Shown in pieces: positions 53,701 through 60,841 of a stretch of DNA of 64,000 nucleotides. Each line of letters begins with the position of its first letter. Position 1 is the stretch's first letter. The stretch comes from Balneolaceae bacterium. Its GTDB lineage: Bacteria > Bacteroidota > Rhodothermia > Balneolales > Balneolaceae. The position numbers were made by a program, and so were the translations under genes. The notes under the pieces are model-generated. The model saw only the letters and a list, made by a program, of their open reading frames with translations, had not been told where the DNA came from and searched no databases. The stretch is taken from the NCBI GenBank assembly GCA_006969905.1, contig CP030887.1:3398730-3462729 (forward strand), read 5' to 3'.

Positions 53701-54188
53701 TCAAAATTAAGTCCACTCTCCAAAGCAAAATCCTGGTTGGTTCCCACAATTATTCCCCTGCTCAAACTCCCTCTTTGATTCAGGTTTGAATAGTTAACTG
53801 AGGATTGGGCCTGGTTAGAAAAAATCCGGTTTGAAAGTGAATCTTCGTCTGTAGCAATTAAGGATGAATCAAAAACTGAAAAGCTTTCGGGTTCATATAC
53901 CCTCCTCAGAGACAATGGAATTATATCAAATGAAAGGAAAAGACTATCAGTTTGGATGTTTGATAAACCAGTTGTATCCGTCAATGAAAAGAACCCACCT
54001 ATTTCTTTATAGGCCCATTGGTTTTGGGCGAGCAAGGTGTTACGGGTAGTACGAACAACAATTGATTCGGGGATAATCCATTCCCCTATAAAATAGGTTG
54101 AATCCGTTTTTACAGGACTCAGCGTTACTTCGCTTTTCAAGGTTGTTTGTGCCTTTGATTCAAAAACACAAAAAAAGCACAGACTCAA
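50730..54188 (-). CDS. Giant predicted outer-membrane beta-barrel protein
   Basis: A ~1150-residue protein I cannot place in a named family. After an N-terminal region (~30-130), strands rich in aromatic and charged residues alternate for ~900 residues. There is an immunoglobulin-like insert near DYGLGEVYFTNNLLIKDETRILIEYEY, and the end is a short aromatic VNAIF signal. The only conventional start, TTG 54188, cuts the signal peptide. In frame upstream (to 54257) the sequence reads KKHRLLSFLTFLSLCFFCVFESKAQT, a good signal peptide, with CTG at 54236 as the only plausible start. Dimensions suggest a large envelope barrel of the kind seen in this phylum. It stands 108 bases after dsbD. Confidence 0.65.
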   Translation of the reverse strand: MSLCFFCVFESKAQTTLKSEVTLSPVKTDSTYFIGEWIIPESIVVRTTRNTLLAQNQWAYKEIGGFFSLTDTTGLSNIQTDSLFLSFDIIPLSLRRVYEPESFSVFDSSLIATDEDSLSNRIFSNQAQSSVNYSNLNQRGSLSRGIIVGTNQDFALESGLNFELSGELTENLRIEAALTDRSIPIQPDGTTQNLREFDRVFIQVQSPTTLLQMGDVDVSFEQSTFARLNRRLQGAAGYNNSKAGNYSGVASVVRGRFNSRLFQGQDGVQGPYRLTGNEEEEFVIILAGTERVFINGQQVKRGEEHEYIIDYGLGEVYFTNNLLIKDETRILIEYEYIDQNFNRTLVAAEGGATLGDGRFKLNATVIRQADGNDLLSQQTLTEDDIELLKQVGDNTDNAVVSGAEVYNPDTDDETNILYALVDTTVSGETFSIYVNKPGSPENIYRVRFSNVGDQNGSYIRSGNAVNGISYEWIGPGQGSYDPFRKLPSPIKQQMAALNGAFALSDKVQFYGEFAASDYDQNRFSSIDDDDNVDYSYITGLAVKQVQAGVGMLSANIQRRYSGERFEFFERTRDIEFDRKWDIQSNERTRESINEADLKLDFGEQSFVEGSYGFVDRTGFSSSRQAFVLGLKEEGKVQVDYEQDWVLSDSDFQNREGNWFRQIGSVSNSFMVSENSLTPYMSFWQENRTERNIQADSLLQTSFSFYEVGPGLRFTTEKLSVDYAILIRKENRVLDDELQKESDALEHKFLFNINPSAFFQSRSQLRFRSKTFTESFQQKGNSNRNGLLIRSNTNYELSSEKWNGEVLYEANTQRQALFQETYIEVGPELGQYVWDDLNEDGVEQIDEFFPELSPNEGIYLRQLLPSDELFPVIDLKTRFRNEFNPFGFLNENNSFSNLVGNIKIRSRIDIQENSTTNDLRDVYLLRLDSFRNDSTTIQGRISWEKEIDLLPASEGIDVFVRYNQLRSKSRRSSEILSSFTDAFAVRTMFDVTPRIQARAGVNQSTNQTESSSLSNRNFDIHSQGIELGIDATINRSWRTGLVGNYTFKTDKEPTEKTTAKIIKLRSTNRAFLFKKIQSNSFFEIRNTIVNGASSSFGAFELTEGTGEGFNLIWNMSATYRLNNLLRFSLNYDGRTIKNRPALHSVKLVVNAIF

Positions 54189-54296
54189 AAAAGTCAGAAA
54201 AGATAAGAGTCTATGCTTTTTATAAAATACCGACAGGAGCGTTGAACTTATTAGTGATTACCTAAGGCTAAAGCTTTCGGGCTTCAGGTTCAACTT

Positions 54297-56189
54297 TTAA
54301 CGATTTTTGAAAGCAGCTATTCCTTCTTCCAAAAATTCAATAAACTTTTCTGCTTTGGTATAACCCAGCACCTGATCAATTACCAGGTCACTGTTTGGAT
54401 CATAGATAACATACGTAGGTAATGCGATATTCCCCGTAAGCTCAAATTGTATCATTTGATTTTTTTGTGCATTAGCACCACCATCTGTATACAACTTTAC
54501 AAGTTCCATTTCCGCGAAACCTGCCTGCACTGCTTCCAGAGGAAATACATTACTTTCCATAGCCCTGCAATTGGTACAAGTGTAACCTGTGAAATCTATA
54601 AATATAGGTTTTCCGGATTCTCTTGCTGCAGCTTTTGATGCTTCAAGATCCTGGCTCCAGCCTTCATCTGCTGAAATAGCAGAGCCTCCGGCCCCGATTG
54701 AAGCAACCAGGCTCACATCAGTTGGTTGTTTAGGGGGAAGCCAGGCATCCCAAATTCCTAAAGAAGAACCCATCAAACCGGGAATTAAATAGAAGCTGAA
54801 TACCAGTAAAGGCATTGCTAAAAGAAGCCGCCCTGTAGAAATATGCTCCGGCTTTTTTTCGTGCTTCAAGGTTATAAACCCTAATACATAGAAACCAGCA
54901 ATCATAAAAATGACGATCCATGCAGCAATAGTAAACGGACGGGACACTAATCCCCACTGCCAAACCAGATCGGCATTTGACAGGAACTTAAATGCAGCTG
55001 CCAGCTCGATAAAGCCCAGCAAAACTTTTACGATGTTCATCCATGAACCACTCTTAGGCAGAGATTCCAGCCATTTCGGAAACATGGCAAACAACACAAA
55101 AGGACTGGCAAAAGCAGCTGAAAAACCGATCATCCCCAGAATGGGATAAAACCATTCCCCACCTACGGTAGCTGTAAATACTACACCAACAAAAGGTGCT
55201 GTACATGAGAAGGAAACCGCACTTATGGTAACAGCCATAAACAGAATACCCAGGATTCCTGAGCTCTCATTGCTTTTCCTGTTCAGGAAGTTCGTGAGTT
55301 GGTGAGGGAGTTGAAGCTCGTACATCCCCAGAAGGCTAAACGCAAACGCAACCAATACCACCGCAATCATCAGGTTTACGAAAGGATTGGATGCGAAATT
55401 CTGAGCCCCTGAAGCCCCCAACAGTGCTGCCAGTACAACACCAATGATGGTAAAGGTCGCTACGATCGCTATCCCAAACCAAATAGCAGCACCTACACCT
55501 CTTTTCTTATCAGATTGTTTTGAGAAATAGGAAACGGTAAGTGGTATCATCGGGAATACACATGGCGTTAACAAGGCAGCAAAACCCGCCAGAATAGCTA
55601 CCCACATAAAAGAGAATACACCTTCACTTCCCAGGCCACCTCTTGAACTGGTTATCTCAGCCTTATTACTGCCTGCCTCAGCACCTTCAGCAATTACATC
55701 CGCCACACCAACTACTTCAACAGCAGCAATAATGGATTTTCTTTTAGGGGGCAAACAAACCCGGTCGTCACAAACCTGGTAAAAAACTTCTATATCCAGG
55801 TTTTGCCTGCCCTGCTGATCTGCCCTGACAGCCACAGGTATTTCAAAGCTGGCATAAGTGGAATGCCAGCCTAATTCTGCCTCAAAATTGGGGTCAAATT
55901 CGATATCCGCTTTCGACTCCACCACATCACCTGCAATAATAAAATTGTCTGATTTGGCTGAAAATTCTGTTGGATAGGGCCCTGCATCCGGATCATTTAA
56001 AACAGAATAGAGGTGCCATTCACCTTCAATAGAGGCTTCAATAATAATAGAAAAAACTTCCCCGGCTTTTACCTGCTCGGGTGCTTCCGCCACATCGTAC
56101 TTAACGGGATCGGGAATCTGTGCATAAATAAAAAATGGGGATAACACCGCTAAGGTGATCCCCATCAAAAAAGTTTTAAATAATTTCAT
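54297..56189 (-). CDS. dsbD: Thiol:disulfide interchange protein DsbD
   Basis: A 630-residue transmembrane reductase. The signal ends FIYAQ. The N-terminal DsbD-alpha domain carries VCDDRVCLPPKR. Eight transmembrane helices follow with LTPCVFPMIPLTVSYF and FSCTAPFVGVVF (the paired membrane cysteines). The C-terminal thioredoxin domain has YTCTNCRAMESNVF, with CxxC. It carries electrons from thioredoxin to periplasmic disulfides, which also matters for cytochrome c heme attachment as needed for the nos operon. Length is slightly above E. coli DsbD. Confidence 0.94.
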   Translation of the reverse strand: MKLFKTFLMGITLAVLSPFFIYAQIPDPVKYDVAEAPEQVKAGEVFSIIIEASIEGEWHLYSVLNDPDAGPYPTEFSAKSDNFIIAGDVVESKADIEFDPNFEAELGWHSTYASFEIPVAVRADQQGRQNLDIEVFYQVCDDRVCLPPKRKSIIAAVEVVGVADVIAEGAEAGSNKAEITSSRGGLGSEGVFSFMWVAILAGFAALLTPCVFPMIPLTVSYFSKQSDKKRGVGAAIWFGIAIVATFTIIGVVLAALLGASGAQNFASNPFVNLMIAVVLVAFAFSLLGMYELQLPHQLTNFLNRKSNESSGILGILFMAVTISAVSFSCTAPFVGVVFTATVGGEWFYPILGMIGFSAAFASPFVLFAMFPKWLESLPKSGSWMNIVKVLLGFIELAAAFKFLSNADLVWQWGLVSRPFTIAAWIVIFMIAGFYVLGFITLKHEKKPEHISTGRLLLAMPLLVFSFYLIPGLMGSSLGIWDAWLPPKQPTDVSLVASIGAGGSAISADEGWSQDLEASKAAARESGKPIFIDFTGYTCTNCRAMESNVFPLEAVQAGFAEMELVKLYTDGGANAQKNQMIQFELTGNIALPTYVIYDPNSDLVIDQVLGYTKAEKFIEFLEEGIAAFKNR

Positions 56190-56217
56190 TGGAAGTAGTT
56201 TAAAATAATTACATGCC

Positions 56218-56664
56218 TTATTCGGCTTTAACTACCCAGAACTTCACTTGAGGTTTCAGATCTCCAACCAGGTTTACAGTAGCCGAAAACTCGCCTAAAG
56301 CTTTTACTTCCTGGTCTAGGGAAATATTCCTTCTGTCTACAAAAATTTCACGTTCAGCCAATGCATCAGCAATTTGTACATTGGTAACTGTTCCGTGAAT
56401 TTTATCGTCCTCTCCGGTAGTTACGGAAATAGTAACTGATGTAGACTCTAAAAGTTGTGCCAATTCTTTAGCTTCCTGAACAGTTAGTTCTGCCCGTGCA
56501 GCCGCTTGTCTCATTCTCATTTCATGCTCTGCAATACTACCCTTGGTAGCCAATACTGCTTTTGCCTGAGGGATAAGGTAATTACGACCGTAACCGTCTT
56601 TTACATCAACAAGCTCTCCGGCCTGTCCTAATTTTTCTACGTCTTCTTTAAGAATTACTTTCAT
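56218..56664 (-). CDS. rplI: 50S ribosomal protein L9
   Basis: 148 residues. The N-domain begins MKVILKEDVEKLGQAGELVDVKDGYGRNYLIPQ (in part), a classic L9 start, followed by the long connecting helix and the C-domain (IHGTVTNVQIADAL, the ending VKFWVVKAE). It ends the rpsF-rpsR-rplI operon, 16 bases after rpsR. Confidence 0.97.
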   Translation of the reverse strand: MKVILKEDVEKLGQAGELVDVKDGYGRNYLIPQAKAVLATKGSIAEHEMRMRQAAARAELTVQEAKELAQLLESTSVTISVTTGEDDKIHGTVTNVQIADALAEREIFVDRRNISLDQEVKALGEFSATVNLVGDLKPQVKFWVVKAE

Positions 56665-56680
56665 GATGGATACTCTTTAT

Positions 56681-56932
56681 TTATCGAAGGTTTTCGGCTA
56701 CATATGGCATTAATGCCAGGAAACGAGCTCTTTTAATAGCTGTGTTTAGCTGGCGCTGATGCTTTGAACTTGTTCCGGTAACTCGCCGGGGAAGGATCTT
56801 ACCCTGATCGTTTGTGAAACGTTGTAAGGTATCTACATCTTTATAGTCGATGTACTCAACACCCGCTTTGGTAAACTTACATTGCTTTACTTTGCGAATG
56901 GCTTTTTTAGGATGCGATGGATTCTTAATCAT
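56681..56932 (-). CDS. rpsR: 30S ribosomal protein S18
   Basis: 83 residues with the S18 core [50 protein letters not shown] (in part), a basic start and KQCKFTKAG. The Cys in KQCKF is one residue rather than a zinc set. It follows rpsF by 26 bases. No ssb lies between, unlike many phyla. Confidence 0.96.
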   Translation of the reverse strand: MIKNPSHPKKAIRKVKQCKFTKAGVEYIDYKDVDTLQRFTNDQGKILPRRVTGTSSKHQRQLNTAIKRARFLALMPYVAENLR

Positions 56933-56958
56933 AATAAATCTCTTTTTTGATGAATGGG

Positions 56959-57348
56959 TTAGTCTTGTGCTTCAGCAGCTTCTTCTTCCTCTTCAGCAAC
57001 AGCAAAAATGTCAATCAATTCATTTTTGCGCTGAAGCTCTCTGTGGCGAAGCATCTTTGCGTCATACTTAAGGGTGATGTAGCGTAAAATATCATCATCA
57101 ATCCGTAAGGCACGTTCGATTTTTGCAATCGCTTCGCCCGGAGCAGTGAAGTACATATTTACATAATAACCACTTCTTTTCTTATCGATTTCGTAAGCGA
57201 ATTGTCGCAAACCCCACTCATCGATTTCGTCTATTTCTCCACCGTTATCTTCAATCAGTTTGGTAACTTTGTCAACGGTTGCTTTGAATTTATCCTCCTC
57301 CAGAACAGGATTCAGGATATACGTAAACTCGTAATAGTTTTTACTCAT
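56959..57348 (-). CDS. rpsF: 30S ribosomal protein S6
   Basis: 129 residues: [58 protein letters not shown] (in part), with the [13 protein letters not shown] region. It has an acidic tail ([12 protein letters not shown]). S6 with S18 binds 16S rRNA and, in many bacteria, its own leader. It is first in the operon, and a structured leader precedes it. Confidence 0.96.
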   Translation of the reverse strand: MSKNYYEFTYILNPVLEEDKFKATVDKVTKLIEDNGGEIDEIDEWGLRQFAYEIDKKRSGYYVNMYFTAPGEAIAKIERALRIDDDILRYITLKYDAKMLRHRELQRKNELIDIFAVAEEEEEAAEAQD

Positions 57349-57372
57349 GATAGGTATTAGGTTTCTGTGGAT

Positions 57373-57416
57373 GTTTTCAATTGAAAACAGCTACCCCGGC
57401 ACTTTGCCCAAGCAGC
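57373..57416 (-). promoter_or_regulatory. Candidate S6:S18 autoregulatory leader
   Basis: On the minus strand GCTGCTT pairs with GGGTAGC around a GGC-AAAGT-GCC hairpin, leaving a CCG next to the helix junction (57390-57416). A second hairpin, GTTTTC-AATT-GAAAAC, follows at 57373-57388. S6:S18-binding leaders show a CCG near such a stem. The fit is by eye, not by a covariance model. Confidence 0.4.
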
Positions 57417-57425
57417 AGAAGGCGA

Positions 57426-57456
57426 TAAAGATACAGCTTTAATAAATCGTTTACAA
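57426..57456 (-). promoter_or_regulatory. Promoter of rpsF-rpsR-rplI
   Basis: On the minus strand TTG (57456-57454) and TATCTTTA (57433-57426) are 20 bases apart. This matches the Bacteroidota TTG-N~20-TAnnTTTG promoter with one change. The start of transcription would fall just before the leader hairpin. Confidence 0.6.
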
Positions 57457-57458
57457 TA

Positions 57459-58913
57459 TCAGCGAACGGGTAAAGCAGTACCTACAAAAGAATTTAACGT
57501 ATCCATAATCCCATCCAGTGGTAACACCGGCTCAACTCCATAGTAAATGGTCAGAACAGCTAAAATAACCAGTGCTCCTTTGTATAAAAGTGTGGGTGAA
57601 AATAGCTCGGTTTCTTTGTGTGCTTCGCGGAAGTAAAGATATACCATAACCCTTAAATAGTAGTATACTGAAGCAGCACTTGCCAGCACTCCGATAACAG
57701 CCAGCGTTATCATCTCTGCATTTACGGCTGCTGCAAATACATAGTATTTCCCAACAAATCCCACAAAGGGAGGAATTCCTGCCAGCGAGAATAAGAAGAT
57801 GGAGAGCATGATACCCATGATCGGTTGTTTAAAACCCAATCCGGCTAGGTTGTTTACATCAGAGAAATCAAGTCCTTTATTACGCTCATAGTAGGCAACT
57901 ACGCCAAATGCACCCACATTCATCAACGTGTATGCAAACAAGTAGAAGAGTACTGCATTGTAGCCCTCAAAAGTTCCGGTAGCTAAGCCTACCAGTGCAT
58001 AGCCTGCATGGGCAATACTGGAATAAGCCAACATACGTTTCACATTATCCTGTACCAGGGCAATGATGTTACCAAATACCATAGTGAGTATCGCTACAAC
58101 CACCAATACATTTTGCCAATCCAAGCCTTCTACCGTTGGAAGTGCACGTGACAATACCAAAATCATAGCTACAAAAGTGGCTGCTTTTGAAGCGGTGGCC
58201 ATGTAAGCCGTTAAGGTAGTTGGTGTAGCCTGGTACACATCCGGAGTCCACATGTGGAAAGGAACAGCCGAAATCTTGAACAAAAAACCGATGAGTAATA
58301 AAGCTGCACCTGCAACAAAAAGCAGATCTCCACTCGCGGCTGCACCTATTGCAGGAAGGTTGGTAGTACCGGTAGCTCCGTAAAGTAACGCTATACCATA
58401 CAGCAGGAAGCCTGTTGAAAATGCACCTAGTAAGAAGTATTTAAGCGCGCCTTCTGCCCCCGTCTTTTCTTCTTTTATTAAGCCAGCCATTACATATAAA
58501 CAAATAGACATGGTTTCGAGCCCAATGAATAATGAAATCAAATCATTGGACCCTGCAAGGCAGAGCATTCCTGACGTGGCGAACAGGATCATTGCATACA
58601 CTTCACTATAGGCATGATTTATACCCTCCAGGTAATCACTGGAAAGAAAAATACAGAAGAGCGTCCCGGTGAGTATAATCACATTGCCGAAAGCTGCACT
58701 TCCGCCATACACCAGCATCCCGGAAAAAGCTTCCATCATCGGGGCACCCAGATCCTGGATAGCAAAGAATAACGCAGCCAACACAGATAAAGCTGTAATC
58801 CAGAAAACGGATTTATGCCCACTTTTAAGTGCTTCAACGGTTATTACAACCAACCCTGCAACCGCTGTGATAACGCCGGGAAGAAATGCTTGTATGTCGC
58901 TTAAATAATCCAT
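57459..58913 (-). CDS. nuoN: NADH:quinone oxidoreductase subunit N
   Basis: A 484-residue antiporter-like subunit with about 14 helices. Conserved features are LIGLETMSICLYVMAG, the broken helix region around LLIGFLFKISAVPFHMWTPDVYQATPTTLTAYMATASKAATFV (in part) and the proton-path Lys residues in it. It makes up part of the membrane arm of complex I. It lies at the end of nuoL-nuoM-pterin dehydratase-nuoN. Confidence 0.95.
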   Translation of the reverse strand: MDYLSDIQAFLPGVITAVAGLVVITVEALKSGHKSVFWITALSVLAALFFAIQDLGAPMMEAFSGMLVYGGSAAFGNVIILTGTLFCIFLSSDYLEGINHAYSEVYAMILFATSGMLCLAGSNDLISLFIGLETMSICLYVMAGLIKEEKTGAEGALKYFLLGAFSTGFLLYGIALLYGATGTTNLPAIGAAASGDLLFVAGAALLLIGFLFKISAVPFHMWTPDVYQATPTTLTAYMATASKAATFVAMILVLSRALPTVEGLDWQNVLVVVAILTMVFGNIIALVQDNVKRMLAYSSIAHAGYALVGLATGTFEGYNAVLFYLFAYTLMNVGAFGVVAYYERNKGLDFSDVNNLAGLGFKQPIMGIMLSIFLFSLAGIPPFVGFVGKYYVFAAAVNAEMITLAVIGVLASAASVYYYLRVMVYLYFREAHKETELFSPTLLYKGALVILAVLTIYYGVEPVLPLDGIMDTLNSFVGTALPVR

Positions 58914-58923
58914 TCTTGTAGTT

Positions 58924-59208
58924 TTAAAGAATGCCTTCGATGGCTTTCGCTAAGTCAATATCTTTTTGTGTTACCTGGTCTCCGGCGTCATGCGTACTTA
59001 GTTCAATCCAAACAGTATTGTATACATTTGACAATGCCGGGTGATGAACCTGTTTTTCTGCTTCCACCCCTACACGAACTATAAAACCCAAAGCCTGGGA
59101 AAAATCATTAAACTGAAAATGCTTGGTAATTTTTCCTGCACCCTGCTCCCAGCCTTTCAAATCTTTTAAGGCTTCGCTGATTTCATTTTGTGAAAGTGGA
59201 GTAGCCAT
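58924..59208 (-). CDS. phhB: Pterin-4a-carbinolamine dehydratase
   Basis: The 94-residue protein has the PCD motif E-K-x-x-H-H-P in AEKQVHHPALSNVYNTVWIELSTHDAGDQVTQKDIDLAKAI (in part), with His residues that dehydrate 4a-hydroxytetrahydrobiopterin. Its ATG overlaps the nuoM stop by one base and it precedes nuoN by 10 bases, so it is translated as part of the nuo transcript. PCD normally recycles pterin for aromatic amino-acid hydroxylases; no hydroxylase is in the window, though folE2 and queD are. Confidence 0.93.
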   Translation of the reverse strand: MATPLSQNEISEALKDLKGWEQGAGKITKHFQFNDFSQALGFIVRVGVEAEKQVHHPALSNVYNTVWIELSTHDAGDQVTQKDIDLAKAIEGIL

Positions 59209-60824
59209 TATTCTGATGCCGTTAAAAATTCGTTTTCTTGCTGATCTTTGTTCAAGCCATAAAATTCAGCAGTCCAGTCGGGAAGTTCTTCAGTTTTTGC
59301 CTGCTCCAGAACAGCCATGCTCTTTTCCTTGGAGGCAATAATCAATTCGGTAACCTGATTTTCAGAATACTTGGTAAAGTTCACGGGGTGAATACCAATC
59401 CAGAACATAAATATCATCAAGGGAACCAGAAGACCGATTTCACGTGCGTTGAGATCCAACAGTTTTTTGTTTTCCTCTTTTTCAAGCGGACCAAACATTA
59501 CACGCTGGAACATCCAGAGCATGTAAACCGCAGCTAGTATTACACCCGTTGCAGCAAGTATAGCATACACCTTGTTATTGTATAGTTCGGAGAAGAATGA
59601 ACCATTCAAAATCAGAAACTCACCAATGAAACCATTTAAACCGGGAAGTCCGATTGAGGCTAAGGTCGCGATCATGAACATCACCGTGAAGACCGGGAGT
59701 TGCTTAGCAATGCCCCCGAAATCTTTGATCATACGTGTGTGCCGACGATCATAAATCATTCCAACAATAAGGAAGAGCGCCCCTGTTGAAAGCCCGTGAT
59801 TAATCATCTGGATAATTGCACCCTGAACTGCAACTGTATTAAGCGCAAAAATACCCAATACTACAAAACCAAGGTGACTGACCGATGAATAAGCAACTAG
59901 CTTTTTAACATCCTTTTGAACCATCGCAACCAGTGCCCCATAAATAATTCCAATAACAGCAAGTGTTGCCATATAAGGAGCAAACTCCATAAAAGCATTC
60001 GGGAATAAAGGCAGGCAAACACGGATCAAACCATAGGTACCCATCTTAAGCATGATAGCTGCCAGTACAACTGAACCTGCAGTAGGAGCCTCGGTATGTG
60101 CATAAGGCAACCATGTATGGAATGGGAAAAGAGGTACTTTGATACAGAAAGCCAAAGCAAATGCGACAAATAAGTAGGTTTGCTGAACCAGGCCTATCTT
60201 GTATGCATCGCTGGAAAGAAATCTCCAATCAGTTGTAAAGCTGAAACCATTCATGCTCATTCCGGCATCGTAACCCACATAGATTAAACCCACAAGCATA
60301 ATGAGCGAACCTACCAATGTATAAATGAAAAACTTGATGGTAGCCCTGATACGATCTGATCCTCCCCAAATACCGATCAAAAAATACATCGGGATTAACG
60401 AAAGCTCGAAGAACACATAAAACACAATAAGGTCGAGCGAAGCAAAAACCCCTAACGAAGCAGTTTGCAGAAGCAGCAACATCGACAGGTATGCCGAAAG
60501 ATGTTTTGAAACTGAATCCCATGAAGAAAGAATTACAATTGGCCCCATAAAGGTGGTAAGCATAAACAACAGCAAGCTCAAACCATCTAGACCAACCAGG
60601 TACTTAATATCCAATGATGATGAAATCGGGGCTCCTTCTGTTATGTACTGAGCCAGTCCTGAGTTGACTATATCAAAATTAAACATTAGGGGCAGAGAGA
60701 TCAAAAAAGTAGCCGAGGTGATTAACAGTGCTATCCATTTTTTGGCAGTATCGCCTTTAATAAGGGTAACCAACGGGATTCCCAGCAAAGGAAGAAAAAT
60801 CGTGATATTTAGAAGTGTTTCCAT
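59208..60824 (-). CDS. nuoM: NADH:quinone oxidoreductase subunit M
   Basis: A 538-residue antiporter-like subunit. Motifs include VFYVFFELSLIPMYFLIGIWGG with the essential Glu, FALAFCIKVPLFPFHTWLPYAHTEAPTAGSVVLAAIMLKMGTYG (in part) and the C-terminal KKLLDL region. Fourteen or so helices are expected. It follows nuoL by 17 bases and overlaps the pterin dehydratase by one. It is slightly longer than E. coli NuoM because of a polar C-terminal tail. Confidence 0.95.
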   Translation of the reverse strand: METLLNITIFLPLLGIPLVTLIKGDTAKKWIALLITSATFLISLPLMFNFDIVNSGLAQYITEGAPISSSLDIKYLVGLDGLSLLLFMLTTFMGPIVILSSWDSVSKHLSAYLSMLLLLQTASLGVFASLDLIVFYVFFELSLIPMYFLIGIWGGSDRIRATIKFFIYTLVGSLIMLVGLIYVGYDAGMSMNGFSFTTDWRFLSSDAYKIGLVQQTYLFVAFALAFCIKVPLFPFHTWLPYAHTEAPTAGSVVLAAIMLKMGTYGLIRVCLPLFPNAFMEFAPYMATLAVIGIIYGALVAMVQKDVKKLVAYSSVSHLGFVVLGIFALNTVAVQGAIIQMINHGLSTGALFLIVGMIYDRRHTRMIKDFGGIAKQLPVFTVMFMIATLASIGLPGLNGFIGEFLILNGSFFSELYNNKVYAILAATGVILAAVYMLWMFQRVMFGPLEKEENKKLLDLNAREIGLLVPLMIFMFWIGIHPVNFTKYSENQVTELIIASKEKSMAVLEQAKTEELPDWTAEFYGLNKDQQENEFLTASE

Positions 60825-60841
60825 TACTTAATTGAGGAGAA

